From Pseudomonas linyingensis (lineage in GTDB: Bacteria; Pseudomonadota; Gammaproteobacteria; Pseudomonadales; Pseudomonadaceae): 64,000 bases of DNA. Positions 28,017-38,057 of the stretch are shown here, one piece after another. Position numbers and translations under genes: made by a program. The stretch covers positions 95,437-159,436 of the forward strand of contig NZ_FNZE01000011.1 in the NCBI RefSeq assembly GCF_900109175.1, read 5' to 3'. Each line of letters starts with the position of its first letter. Position 1 is the stretch's first letter. The notes below the pieces were generated by a model, which worked only from the letters and a program-made list of their open reading frames with translations, was not told the DNA's origin and ran no database searches.

Positions 28017-28678
28017 CAGCGTGCCACTCCCATGGCAATGGCCAGCGCCGCGGCGGCAGTGCGGGTTTCCACGCCGAGCTTCACGTAGACGTGCTCCAGA
28101 TGCTTGTTCACCGTGCGCGGGCTGAGGCCGAGGATCTCGCCGATGTCGCGGTTGGTCTTGCCGCAGGCCACCCACTCCAGCACCTCCACCTCGCGCCCGG
28201 TGAGCTGGTAGCGGTGGGCCAGCGCGGCGCGCACCTCCTCGGCATCCGGCGCCTGCTGCGCGGCCTCGCGGGCCTCGCGCAGCGCGCGGGCGGTGCGCAA
28301 GTGCGAGGCGACGCGGGCCAGCACCTGCTCGGGGTGGATCGGCTTGGTCACGTAGTCGACGCCACCGGCGGCGAAGCCCTCCAGCACGTGCTCGCTCTCG
28401 GTCAGCGCGGTCATGAACAGCACCGGCACGTCCTCGAACTCGGCGCGGGCCTTAATCCGCCGGCAGGTCTCGAAGCCGTCGATGCCTGGCATCAGCGCAT
28501 CGAGCAGGACGATGTCGGGCTTGAGGCGCTGCATGCGCTCCAGCGCGGTGGCGCCGTCGAGGGCCACCAGCACCATGTGGCCGGCCTGCTCTAGGGCGTC
28601 GGAGAGCAGCGCCAGATTGTCCGGCAGGTCGTCGACGATCAGCACGATGCCCTGATCGGCACGCTCGACAAGATTCAT
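28016..28678 (-). CDS. LuxR-type response regulator in front of ureD
   Basis: The 220-residue protein has an N-terminal receiver domain with acidic pocket (IVDDLPDN) and phospho-acceptor D60 (IVLLDALMPGIDG), plus the switch Thr and Lys (FMTALTE, VTKPI). A C-terminal LuxR/FixJ HTH follows (LTGREVEVLEWVACGKTNRDIG, LGLSPRTVNKHLEHVYVKL). Its ATG overlaps the kinase stop and its stop overlaps the ureD start, so kinase, regulator and urease genes appear to be one operon. It presumably activates the ure and/or urt promoters in the 32.1-32.35 kb divergent region. Confidence 0.92.
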   Translation of the reverse strand: MNLVERADQGIVLIVDDLPDNLALLSDALEQAGHMVLVALDGATALERMQRLKPDIVLLDALMPGIDGFETCRRIKARAEFEDVPVLFMTALTESEHVLEGFAAGGVDYVTKPIHPEQVLARVASHLRTARALREAREAAQQAPDAEEVRAALAHRYQLTGREVEVLEWVACGKTNRDIGEILGLSPRTVNKHLEHVYVKLGVETRTAAAALAIAMGVAR

Positions 28679-31600
28679 GGCGAAGACTCCAGCGGGGATT
28701 GCGCGGTGCGCGGAGTGGCCTGGGCCAGGCAGCGCGCCAGTTCGTCGAGCTGGAAGCGCCGGGCCAGGCCACGCAGGCGCTCGATGGCCGGCGCGCAGCC
28801 CGGCTCCTCCTGCTCCAGGCGGTCGAGGCGCTCGATCACGCCGCGCACGTAACCGAGTGCAGCCAGTTCGCCCAGCTCGGCCAGCGCTTGCGCCGGCAGG
28901 TCGAGGGATGCGGGCGGCACCGGCTCGGCGCTTTCGCGGCGCAGCCAGTCGAGTCCGAGGTGTAAACGGATCTTCTCCAGCAGCGCCGGGCCGTGCACCG
29001 GCTTGGCCAGATAGTCGTTGCAGGCGGGATCGAGGCGGCGCTCGCCCTCGTCGGCGAAGGCGTTGGCGGAGACCACGATGATCGGCGCCGGCGAGCCGAC
29101 CGACTGGCGGATCAGCCGGCTGGTCTGCCAGCCGTCCATCTGCGGCATCGACAGGTCCATGAGGATCAGGTCGGGGTTGAGCAGCGACACCTGGCTCAGC
29201 GCCTGCTGGCCTCTGGCGGCCATGGCGATGTCGAAGCCCAGCGGTTCGAGCAGGCCGGCCAGCACCTTGCGGTGCTCCAGATGGTCGTCGACCACCAGGA
29301 TGCGCCGGCGCGGGCCGCGGTAGCCGACGATGTCGTGCTCCTCGGCCAGCAGCGCCTGCGGCACGCGCACCGCCGGTAGGTACAGGCGCAGCTGGAAGCG
29401 GCTGCCCTGCCCCGGCTCGCTGCTCACCGTCAGCTCGCCGCCCATCAGCACGCTGAGCATGCGCGCGATGGTCAGGCCGAGACCCAGGCCGTGGTCCTGG
29501 CGCGCCGTATCGCCGCGCTCGAACGGCTGGAACAGCCGTTCGAGCTGCTCGGCGGCCATGCCGATTCCGGTGTCGAGGATCTCGAAGGTGGCGGTCTGGC
29601 GAAGGTAGCCGACGCGCAGGGTGACGCTGCCCTGCTCGGTGTAGCGTACGGCGTTGCCAAGCAGGTTGATGAGGATCTGGCGCAGGCGCTTCTCGTCGCC
29701 GCGTACCACCGCCGGCAGGCCGACGCTGCGCTCCAGGCGGAAGGCCAGGCCCTTCTCGGCGGCCTGCAGAGCGCACATCTTGCCGAGCTGGTCGACGAAC
29801 TCGGCGAAGTCGATCTCGCACGGCTCCAGGTTGAGCTTGCCGGCCTCGATCCGCGCCACGTCGAGCAGGCCGTCGATCAGCGACAGCAGATGCGCGCCGC
29901 TGCGGTGGATGGTGGCGAGGGCGTCCTGCTGGCGCTCGGCCAGGCCGCTGTCGCGACGCAGGATCTGGGTGTAGCCGAGGATGCTGTTGAGCGGGGTACG
30001 CAGCTCGTGGGATAGGCCGGTGACGTAGCGGCTCTTCGCCGCGCTGGCCGCCTCGGCGGCCTCCTTGGCCTTCTGCAGTTGGACGTCAGTCTCGCGGTGG
30101 GCGTCGATCTCCTCGATCAGTAGGCGGGTCTGGCGGTTCGACTCCTCCAGCGCGACACGGCGGCTCTCGCGGTTGAGCACTACCCACCAGGCCAGCACGC
30201 CGATGAACAGGGCGAGGATGAAGAACGCCTTGAGGAAGCCCTGCTGCAGGGGCTGCGCCGCGTCGGCGGCCAAACCATGGGCGACCTGGCCGTAGACCAG
30301 CGCCAGAGCGCCGGCAAGCAGGACGCTCATCAGACCGAACACCAGCAGGTAGTGCAGCAGGCGGGTATGCAGGCGCGGCACGGCGACGCCGGGCAGCAGG
30401 CGGCCGAGCCAGCTTTCCAGACGCTGGTGCAGCGGCACGCGCGGCTTGCACTGGTCGCCGCAACGGGCATCCAGCGAGCAGCACAGCGAGCAGATCGGCG
30501 CGGCGTAGGCCGGGCAGAAGGCCATGTCGGGTTCCTCATAGGCGTTGCCGCACACCCCGCACTCGACCTTGCCCTGCTGGCGGAGCGGGTGCAGCAGCTC
30601 CGGCTGGTGGGCGCGGGCGATGTAGTAGCGCCCTTTGGTCAGCCAGGCCAGCAGCGGCGCGGCGAGCAGCGCGGTACCGAGGGCGATCAGCGGCGCCAGG
30701 GCCTGGGCCAGCGCGCCGAACAGGCCGGCATAGGCAATGATCGACAGCAGCGAGGCGAGCAGCATGGCGCCGACGCCGACCGGGTTGATGTCATGCAGGT
30801 AGGCGCGCTTGAACTCGATCAGCCGTGGCGACAGGCCCAGCGGCTTGTTGATCACCAGGTCGGCGACCATGGCGCCGATCCAAGCGATAGCGACGTTGGC
30901 GTACAGGCCGAGCACCTGCTCGATGGTTTCGGCCACGCCCAGCAGCATCAGCATCAGGGCGATGCCGACGTTGAACACCAGCCATACCACTCGCCCCGGG
31001 TGGCTGTGGGTGACGCGGGCGAAGAAGTTCGACCAGGCCAGCGAGCCGGCGTAGGCGTTGGTGACGTTGATCTTCACCTGCGACACCACCACCAGCAGCA
31101 CCATGGCGGCCATCGCCCAGCGCGGGTCGGCGAACACCTGCTCCCAGGCCACCCGGTACAGCTGCGCCGGCTCGTCGGCATGTTCGGCACTCACCCCGTG
31201 CTGCAGGGCGAGCACAGCGAGCAGCGCGCCGCCGAGCATCTTCAGCGCGCCGGGGACGATCCAGCCGGGGCCGGCCAGCAGCAGCGCCGCCCACCAGCGT
31301 CCGCGGTTGGCGGCGGTCTTCTCGGGCAGGAAGCGCAGATAGTCGACCTGCTCGCCGATCTGCGTCACCAGTGCCAGCACCAGGGTGCAGGCCAGGCCGA
31401 AGGACTGCAGGTCGAAGCCATTGTCGGCACGATTGCCGGCGAAGCTCGCCAGCTCGCCGGGCAGCTGCGGATGGGCGAGCAGCACGGCGACGTAGGGAAC
31501 CAGCAGCAGGACCAGCCACAGCGGCTGGGTCCAGGCCTGCAGGCGGCTGATCCGGGTGATGCCGTACATCGCCAGCGGGATGACCACCAGGGCGCTGACC

Positions 31601-32067
31601 ACGTAGGCGAGGCTCAGCGGAATGGCGAAGTACATCTGCAGCGCCACCGCCATCACCGCCGCCTCGAGGGCGAAGAACAGGAAGGTGAAGCTGGCGTAGA
31701 TCAGCGAGGTGATGGTCGAGCCGATGTAGCCGAAGCCGGCAGCGCGGGTCAGCAGGTCCATGTCGATGCCGTGACGCGCTGCGTAGTAGCTGATCGGCAG
31801 GCCGGTGAGGAAGATCACCAGGCTCATGGCGAGGATCGCCCACAGGCTGTTGGTGAAACCGTAGTTGAGCACCAGGGTGGCGCCGATCGCCTCCAGCACC
31901 AGGAACGACAGGGTGCCGAGGGCAGTGTTGGCGATGCGCCCCTCCGACCACTTGCGAAAGGATTTGGGCGTGTAGCGCAGGGCGTAGTCTTCCCGCGTCT
32001 CGTCGGCGACCCAGCCGTTGTAGTCGCGGCGGATGTTGACGATGCGCTGGGGTCCGTTGGCGTGCAC
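28675..32067 (-). CDS. Hybrid histidine kinase with NCS1-permease-like sensor domain
   Basis: From the GTG start at 32067 (CAGGAAG at the right distance) the protein is 1130 residues. Residues about 35-490 are a 12-helix NCS1 (purine/cytosine/hydantoin permease) fold. A cysteine cluster follows (CGVCGNAYEEPDMAFCPAY, then CSLCCSLDARCGDQC, about 500-540), then two more helices, a short coiled coil, HisKA with H687 (GLSHELRTP) and HATPase (NLLGNAVRY, DTGIGM, GLGLGLTIA). A receiver domain with D971 (LILMDLSMPQMDG) and a helical tail without an obvious Hpt histidine complete it. The permease fold probably senses urea or a related nitrogen compound. It overlaps the response-regulator gene by four bases. 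Confidence 0.9.
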   Translation of the reverse strand: MHANGPQRIVNIRRDYNGWVADETREDYALRYTPKSFRKWSEGRIANTALGTLSFLVLEAIGATLVLNYGFTNSLWAILAMSLVIFLTGLPISYYAARHGIDMDLLTRAAGFGYIGSTITSLIYASFTFLFFALEAAVMAVALQMYFAIPLSLAYVVSALVVIPLAMYGITRISRLQAWTQPLWLVLLLVPYVAVLLAHPQLPGELASFAGNRADNGFDLQSFGLACTLVLALVTQIGEQVDYLRFLPEKTAANRGRWWAALLLAGPGWIVPGALKMLGGALLAVLALQHGVSAEHADEPAQLYRVAWEQVFADPRWAMAAMVLLVVVSQVKINVTNAYAGSLAWSNFFARVTHSHPGRVVWLVFNVGIALMLMLLGVAETIEQVLGLYANVAIAWIGAMVADLVINKPLGLSPRLIEFKRAYLHDINPVGVGAMLLASLLSIIAYAGLFGALAQALAPLIALGTALLAAPLLAWLTKGRYYIARAHQPELLHPLRQQGKVECGVCGNAYEEPDMAFCPAYAAPICSLCCSLDARCGDQCKPRVPLHQRLESWLGRLLPGVAVPRLHTRLLHYLLVFGLMSVLLAGALALVYGQVAHGLAADAAQPLQQGFLKAFFILALFIGVLAWWVVLNRESRRVALEESNRQTRLLIEEIDAHRETDVQLQKAKEAAEAASAAKSRYVTGLSHELRTPLNSILGYTQILRRDSGLAERQQDALATIHRSGAHLLSLIDGLLDVARIEAGKLNLEPCEIDFAEFVDQLGKMCALQAAEKGLAFRLERSVGLPAVVRGDEKRLRQILINLLGNAVRYTEQGSVTLRVGYLRQTATFEILDTGIGMAAEQLERLFQPFERGDTARQDHGLGLGLTIARMLSVLMGGELTVSSEPGQGSRFQLRLYLPAVRVPQALLAEEHDIVGYRGPRRRILVVDDHLEHRKVLAGLLEPLGFDIAMAARGQQALSQVSLLNPDLILMDLSMPQMDGWQTSRLIRQSVGSPAPIIVVSANAFADEGERRLDPACNDYLAKPVHGPALLEKIRLHLGLDWLRRESAEPVPPASLDLPAQALAELGELAALGYVRGVIERLDRLEQEEPGCAPAIERLRGLARRFQLDELARCLAQATPRTAQSPLESSP

Positions 32068-32192
32068 GGCGGGGGCTTCCTGTAAAAGATGCCGTGCACA
32101 TGCAAGGAGCGCGCCACGCCCCGTTGCGGGGCCTGGTCGTGCAGACTGCAGGCCTTCTATTGCGGGCCTTGCCAGTCGATGCGGGTGGGATG

Positions 32193-32240
32193 TGCACCAT
32201 GCTCTCTTCATGGGTGCAAAGGATGCACCAGTGCGGCGCA
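32193..32240. promoter_or_regulatory. Cluster of TGCACC/GGTGCA half-sites (NtrC-like)
   Basis: TGCACC occurs at 32193-32198, GGTGCA at 32213-32218 and TGCACC at 32224-32229. TGCAC-N7-GCGCA (32224-32240) differs by one base from the NtrC consensus TGCAC-N7-GTGCA. The sites lie in the divergent space between the kinase/urease operon and urtA, where nitrogen control would be expected. No convincing sigma-54 GG-N10-GC pair was found. Confidence 0.4.
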
Positions 32241-32249
32241 GCAACTGGA

Positions 32250-32278
32250 TACGTCAGATGACGTAGGCGTCTACGTCA
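32250..32278. promoter_or_regulatory. Triple TACGTCA/TGACGTA element upstream of urtA
   Basis: TACGTCA (32250-32256), its exact inverse TGACGTA (32259-32265) and TACGTCA again (32272-32278) form a dyad plus a direct repeat with a 22-base, two-turn period. They lie 74-102 bases before the urtA start, in the divergent promoter region. The neighbouring LuxR-type regulator is the natural candidate to bind them. Confidence 0.55.
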
Positions 32279-32351
32279 GCCTGCGTATAACGCCCCGGGC
32301 GGCGCGCGGACCATGCTGTGACCCATCCAATCCGCACCGGAGATTCGCCGC

Positions 32352-33620
32352 ATGAAACGCCGTCCCCTGCTCAAGTCCGCCTTCGCCGCCAGCGCCCTGA
32401 TGCTCAGCGGCCTGTTCCCCTTCACCGTGCAGGCCGCCGAGACCATCAAGGTCGGCATCCTGCACTCGTTGTCCGGGACCATGGCCATCTCCGAGACCTC
32501 GCTCAAGGACATGGCGCTGATGACCATCGAGGAGATCAACGCCAAGGGCGGGGTGAACGGCAAGCAGCTCGAGGCAGTGGTGGTCGACCCGGCCTCCAAC
32601 TGGCCGCTGTTTGCCGAGAAGGCACGCCAGCTGCTGACCCAGGACAAGGTCGACGTGGTGTTCGGCTGCTGGACTTCGGTGTCGCGCAAATCGGTGCTGC
32701 CGGTGTTCGAGGAGCTCAACGGCCTGCTGTTCTACCCGGTGCAGTACGAGGGCGAGGAGCTGTCGCCGAACGTGTTCTACACCGGCGCGGCGCCCAACCA
32801 GCAGGCCATCCCGGCGGTCGAGTACCTGATGAGCGAGGACGGTGGCAGCGCCCAGCGCTTCTTCCTGCTCGGCACCGACTACGTCTACCCGCGCACCACC
32901 AACAAGATCCTGCGCGCCTACCTCAAATCCAAGGGTGTGGCCGACAAGGACATCGAGGAGGTCTACACCCCGTTCGGCCACAGCGATTACCAGACCATCG
33001 TCGCCAACATCAAGAAGTTCTCCGCCGGCGGCAAGACCGCGGTTATCTCCACCGTCAACGGCGACTCCAACGTGCCGTTCTACAAGGAACTGGCCAGCCA
33101 GGGCATAGCCGCCACCGACGTGCCGGTAGTGGCCTTCTCGGTGGGCGAGGAGGAATTGCGCGGCATCGACACCAAGCCGCTGGTCGGCCACCTCGCCGCG
33201 TGGAACTACTTCCAGTCGCTGGAGAACCCGGCCAACAGCGAGTTCGTCAACAAGTGGCAGGCTTACGCCAAGGCCAAGAACCTGCCGGGAGCCGCCAAGG
33301 CGGTGACCAACGACCCGATGGAGGCCACCTACGTCGGCATCCACATGTGGGCGCAGGCGGTCGAGAAGGCCGGCTCGACCTCCGTCGACAAGGTGCGCGA
33401 GGCGCTGGCCGGGCAGAGCTTCGAGGCGCCGTCCGGCTACACCCTGACCATGGACAAGACCAACCACCACCTGCACAAGCCGGTGATGATCGGCGAGGTC
33501 CAGGAGGACGGCCAGTTCTCGGTGGTCTGGCAGACCGAAGGCCCGCTGCGCGCCCAACCGTGGAGCCCGTTCATCCCCGGCAACGACAAGAAGGCCGACT
33601 ACGCGGTGAAGGGCAACTAA
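32352..33620 (+). CDS. urtA: Urea ABC importer substrate-binding protein UrtA
   Basis: The 422-residue periplasmic protein has a signal peptide ending FTVQAAE (about residue 29) and the Leu/Ile/Val-binding-protein fold specialised for urea: IKVGILHSLSGTMAISE, VVFGCWTSVSRKSVLPVFEE and LLFYPVQYEGEE are hallmark UrtA segments. It is the first gene of urtABCDE, divergent from the kinase-urease operon. The hairpin after its stop may protect its mRNA so that the binding protein is made in excess over the permeases. Confidence 0.96.
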   Translation: MKRRPLLKSAFAASALMLSGLFPFTVQAAETIKVGILHSLSGTMAISETSLKDMALMTIEEINAKGGVNGKQLEAVVVDPASNWPLFAEKARQLLTQDKVDVVFGCWTSVSRKSVLPVFEELNGLLFYPVQYEGEELSPNVFYTGAAPNQQAIPAVEYLMSEDGGSAQRFFLLGTDYVYPRTTNKILRAYLKSKGVADKDIEEVYTPFGHSDYQTIVANIKKFSAGGKTAVISTVNGDSNVPFYKELASQGIAATDVPVVAFSVGEEELRGIDTKPLVGHLAAWNYFQSLENPANSEFVNKWQAYAKAKNLPGAAKAVTNDPMEATYVGIHMWAQAVEKAGSTSVDKVREALAGQSFEAPSGYTLTMDKTNHHLHKPVMIGEVQEDGQFSVVWQTEGPLRAQPWSPFIPGNDKKADYAVKGN

Positions 33621-33627
33621 CGAAGCT

Positions 33628-33653
33628 CCCCTCTCCCACGTGCGGGAGAGGGG
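33628..33653. repeat. Strong hairpin repeat between urtA and urtB
   Basis: CCCCTCTCCC and GGGAGAGGGG form a perfect 10-bp stem with a 6-base loop, followed by further CCCTCTCCCC/GGGGAGAGGG-like sequence to about 33715. It resembles dispersed intergenic repeats of proteobacteria. It lies 7 bases after the urtA stop inside the operon and may stabilise the urtA message or dampen read-through. Confidence 0.7.
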
Positions 33654-33744
33654 CCGGGGGAGAGGGTGCGAACGTCGCGCCCTCTCCCCAGCCTCTTCCC
33701 CTCATGGAAGAGGGAGCTACCGCTGCACACCCAAGGATTCGCGC

Positions 33745-35313
33745 ATGCCTACCCTCCTCTACCGAATGCTGCTGTCATTGGCGCTCCTGCTGCCACTGAC
33801 CAGCCATGCCGGCGACGCCGCCGATTTCGTCGCCGCCAGCCCCGCGCGCCAAGCCCAGCTGCTGGAAAGTTGGGCTGCCGCGCCCGATCCCGCCCGCCTG
33901 CCGCTGCTCGACGCCCTGCAGAACGGTCGCCTGGTCGGCGACATCGCCAAACAGCCATTCATCGAACAGGACGGCCGCTACGTCGCCGTCGAAGACGCTG
34001 CCCAGCCGCAGGGCATACCGAAGAAGCTGCGCCTGAACAACCGCCTACGCGGTCTGCTCGCCACCACCCAGGCCAGCCACCAACTGCTAGACCAGGATTC
34101 GACCGTACGACTGGCCGCCGCCCGACAACTGCAGAAGAGCGCCAAACCGGCGCAGCTCGCCCTGCTCGACGCACGCCTGGCTGCGGAAGACGACAAGGCC
34201 GTGCGCGACGCCCTGGCGCTGGCGCTGGCCAACCTGCAGCTGGTCGACAGTGACCCGGCGGTACGCCTGGCCGCCGTGCGCCTGCTCGGCGAGAGCGGCG
34301 AGCCGCTGGCGCGCACCCGCCTCGAGGCCCTGCTGGCCAGCGCGGAAAGCGACTCCCGGGTGCGCAAGGCCGCGCAGACCAGCCTCAGCCAGGTGGAGCG
34401 CCGCCTGCTGCTCGGCGAGCTGCTCGGCCAGGCGTTCAGCGGTCTGTCGCTCGGCTCGATTCTGCTGCTCGCCGCCCTTGGCCTGGCGATCACCTTCGGC
34501 CTGCTCGGGGTGATCAACATGGCCCACGGCGAGATGCTGATGCTCGGCGCCTATACCACCTGGCTGGTGCAGGGTGCCTTTCAGAAATTCGCCCCTGGTT
34601 ACCTTGACCTCTACCCGCTGGCCGCCCTGCCGGTGGCCTTCCTGGTCACCGCCGCCATCGGCATGGCCCTCGAGCGCACGGTTATCCGCCACCTGTACGG
34701 CCGTCCGCTGGAAACCCTGCTGGCCACCTGGGGCATCAGCCTGATCCTGATCCAGGCGGTGCGCGTGCTGTTCGGCGCACAGAACGTCGAGGTGGCCAAC
34801 CCGTCCTGGCTGTCCGGCGGCCTGCAGCTGCTGCCCAATCTGGTGCTGCCGTACAGCCGCCTGGCGATCATCGGCTTCGCCCTGTTCGTGGTGGTACTGA
34901 CCTGGCTGCTGCTCAACCGGACCCGCCTGGGCCTCAACGTGCGCGCCGTCACCCAGAACCGCAACATGGCCGCCTGCTGCGGCGTGCCGACCGGGCGGGT
35001 GGACATGCTGGCCTTCGGCCTCGGCTCCGGCATCGCCGGCCTGGGCGGCGTGGCCCTTTCGCAGATCGGCAACGTCGGCCCGGACCTCGGCCAGAGCTAC
35101 ATCATCGACTCCTTCCTGGTGGTGGTGCTCGGCGGCGTCGGCCAGCTGGCCGGTACGGTGATGGCCGCCTCGGGCCTGGGTATCGCCAACAAGCTCCTCG
35201 AACCGCAGATCGGCGCCGTGCTGGGCAAGATCCTCATCCTCGCGCTGATCATTCTCTTCATCCAGAAGCGTCCGCAGGGCCTGTTTGCCCTCAAGGGCCG
35301 GGTGATCGACTGA
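33745..35313 (+). CDS. urtB: Urea ABC importer permease UrtB
   Basis: From ATG 33745 the protein is 522 residues. A signal peptide (to about residue 23) precedes a roughly 200-residue extracytoplasmic region with Ala/Leu-rich HEAT-like repeats (STVRLAAARQLQ, DPAVRLAAVRLLG). The LivH-type permease core follows, with GLLGVINMAHGEMLMLGAY, ATWGISLILIQAVR and the coupling part RAVTQNRNMAACCG. The long N-terminal region is characteristic of proteobacterial UrtB. The upstream in-frame extension runs through the intergenic repeat and is rejected. The stop shares one base with the urtC start. Confidence 0.94.
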   Translation: MPTLLYRMLLSLALLLPLTSHAGDAADFVAASPARQAQLLESWAAAPDPARLPLLDALQNGRLVGDIAKQPFIEQDGRYVAVEDAAQPQGIPKKLRLNNRLRGLLATTQASHQLLDQDSTVRLAAARQLQKSAKPAQLALLDARLAAEDDKAVRDALALALANLQLVDSDPAVRLAAVRLLGESGEPLARTRLEALLASAESDSRVRKAAQTSLSQVERRLLLGELLGQAFSGLSLGSILLLAALGLAITFGLLGVINMAHGEMLMLGAYTTWLVQGAFQKFAPGYLDLYPLAALPVAFLVTAAIGMALERTVIRHLYGRPLETLLATWGISLILIQAVRVLFGAQNVEVANPSWLSGGLQLLPNLVLPYSRLAIIGFALFVVVLTWLLLNRTRLGLNVRAVTQNRNMAACCGVPTGRVDMLAFGLGSGIAGLGGVALSQIGNVGPDLGQSYIIDSFLVVVLGGVGQLAGTVMAASGLGIANKLLEPQIGAVLGKILILALIILFIQKRPQGLFALKGRVID

Positions 35314-36415
35314 TGAACATGCCCATGAATCCCATGCCTCTCAATAACAGCCTGCTGGCACGTGCCGCTGGCAAGCTCGGCCCGCGCGCGTCGCTGGGCC
35401 TCGGTTTGCTGGTGCTCGCCGTGCTGGTCGCCCTGCCGCTTCTGCACCTGCTGCCGGCAGACAGCGCCCTGCACGTCTCGGCCTACACCCTGACCCTGGT
35501 CGGCAAGATCCTCTGCTACGCGGTGGTCGCCCTGGCCCTCGACCTGGTGTGGGGCTACGCCGGAATGCTGTCGCTGGGCCACGGTCTGTTCTTCGCCCTC
35601 GGCGGTTACGCCATGGGCATGTATCTGATGCGCGAAAGCGCGGGCGACGGCCTGCCGGCGTTCATGACCTTCCTGTCCTGGACCGAGTTGCCCTGGTACT
35701 GGTACGGCACATCCAGCTTCCTCTGGACCCTGTGCCTGGTGGTGCTGGCCCCCGGCCTGCTCGCCCTGGTGTTCGGCTTCTTCGCCTTCCGCTCGCGGAT
35801 CAAGGGCGTGTACTTCTCGATCATGACCCAGTCACTGACCTTCGCCGGCATGCTGCTGTTCTTCCGCAACGAGACCGGCTTCGGCGGCAACAACGGCTTC
35901 ACCAGTTTTCGCAGCATCCTCGGCTTCGACATCACCGCCACCGGCACCCGCGCCGTGCTGTTCCTGTGCATCGTCGCGCTGCTGGCCGGCAGCCTGTACC
36001 TGGGCCTGCGCCTGGCGCGCAGCAAGTTCGGCCGGGTGCTCACCGCGCTGCGCGACGCCGAGAACCGCTTGATGTTCTGCGGCTACGACCCGCGCGGCTA
36101 CAAACTGTTCATCTGGGTGCTCAGTGCCGTGCTGTGCGGCCTGGCCGGGGCGCTCTACGTGCCGCTGGTGGGCATCATCAACCCCAGCGAGATGTCGCCG
36201 ACTAACTCCATCGAAGCCGCCGTATGGGTGGCCCTCGGCGGGCGCGGCACCCTGATCGGCCCACTGCTCGGCGCCGGGCTGGTCAACGGCATGAAAAGCT
36301 GGTTCACCGTGGCCTTCCCGGAATACTGGCTGTTCTTCCTCGGGGCCCTGTTCATCGTCATCACCCTGTACCTGCCCAAGGGCGTGATCGGCCTGCTGCG
36401 TAAGGAGAAAGAGCA

Positions 36416-36419
<4 letters not shown>
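35313..36419 (+). CDS. urtC: Urea ABC importer permease UrtC
   Basis: The 368-residue LivM-type permease has GYAGMLSLGHGLFFALGGYAMGMYL, FFRNETGFGGNNGFT, LRDAENRLMFCGYDP (coupling region) and EAAVWVALGGRGTLIGPLLGA. It partners UrtB in the inner membrane. The start overlaps the urtB stop (TGATG) and the stop overlaps the urtD start (ATGA), showing tight translational coupling. Confidence 0.95.
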
Positions 36420-37231
<812 letters not shown>

Positions 37232-37240
37232 GCCCCGCAA

Positions 37241-37340
37241 GGTGGACAACGGCGCAGCCTTGTCCACCACGCACCAACAGACAGTCGATGGCTCCCACGC
37301 TCCGGCGTGGGAACCCAGCCGGGGACGCTCCGGCGTCCCC
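37241..37340. repeat. Three stacked hairpins between urtD and urtE
   Basis: GGTGGACAA/TTGTCCACC (37241-37249, 37260-37268), TCCCACGC/GCGTGGGA (37293-37300, 37305-37312) and GGGGACGC/GCGTCCCC (37321-37328, 37333-37340) are three perfect inverted repeats in a row. The last two share the same TCCG loop. They resemble dispersed Pseudomonas intergenic repeats and end 18 bases before the urtE start. Confidence 0.75.
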
Positions 37341-37358
37341 CTGCAAGAGGACAAACCC

Positions 37359-38057
37359 ATGCTGCAAGTCCAGCAACTCCACCAGTACTACGGCGGCAGC
37401 CACATCCTGCGCGGCCTGTCGTTCGAGGCGAAAATCGGCGAGGTCACCTGCCTGCTCGGCCGCAACGGAGTGGGCAAGACCACCCTGCTCAAATGCCTGA
37501 TGGGGCTGATCCCGGCCAAGGACGGCAAGGTGTACTGGGAAGACGCCGACATCACCGGCCACAAGCCGCACCAGCGCGTGCACGCCGGCATCGCCTACGT
37601 GCCGCAGGGCCGCGACATATTCGGCCGGCTGACCGTCGAGGAAAATCTGCTGATGGGGCTGTCGCGGTTCAGCGCCAGCGAGGCGAAGGCGGTGCCCGAG
37701 TCCATCTACGAGCTGTTCCCGGTACTGCGCGAGATGAAGCACCGCCGCGGCGGCGACCTCTCCGGCGGCCAGCAGCAACAGCTGGCCATCGGCCGCGCCC
37801 TGGCTAGCCGCCCGCGCCTGCTGATCCTCGACGAACCCACCGAAGGCATCCAGCCCTCGGTGATCAAGGAGATCGGCGCGGTGATCAAGAAGCTCGCCGA
37901 ACGCGGCGACATGGCCATCCTGCTGGTCGAGCAGTTCTACGACTTCGCCGCCGAACTGGCCGACCAGTACCTGGTCATGTCGCGCGGCGAAATCATCCAG
38001 CAGGGGCGCGGGGAAACCATGGAGGCCGACGGGGTGCGTGGGCTGGTGGCGATCTGA
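37359..38057 (+). CDS. urtE: Urea ABC importer ATPase UrtE
   Basis: From ATG 37359 (AAGAGG upstream) the protein is 232 residues, the usual UrtE length. It has the start MLQVQQLHQYYGGSHILRG, Walker A GRNGVGKTT, AYVPQGRDIFGRLTVEENL, signature LSGGQQQQ, Walker B LLILDEPTEGIQPS and VEQFYDFA. It is the LivF-type partner of UrtD. A longer frame upstream runs through the hairpin repeats and is not used. Confidence 0.95.
   Translation: MLQVQQLHQYYGGSHILRGLSFEAKIGEVTCLLGRNGVGKTTLLKCLMGLIPAKDGKVYWEDADITGHKPHQRVHAGIAYVPQGRDIFGRLTVEENLLMGLSRFSASEAKAVPESIYELFPVLREMKHRRGGDLSGGQQQQLAIGRALASRPRLLILDEPTEGIQPSVIKEIGAVIKKLAERGDMAILLVEQFYDFAAELADQYLVMSRGEIIQQGRGETMEADGVRGLVAI

Noticed and set aside
27198..29821. 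Long minus-strand frames upstream of ureD and of the response regulator
   Set aside because: They are out-of-phase readings of the regulator and kinase genes; true starts are fixed by the TGATG and ATGA overlaps.
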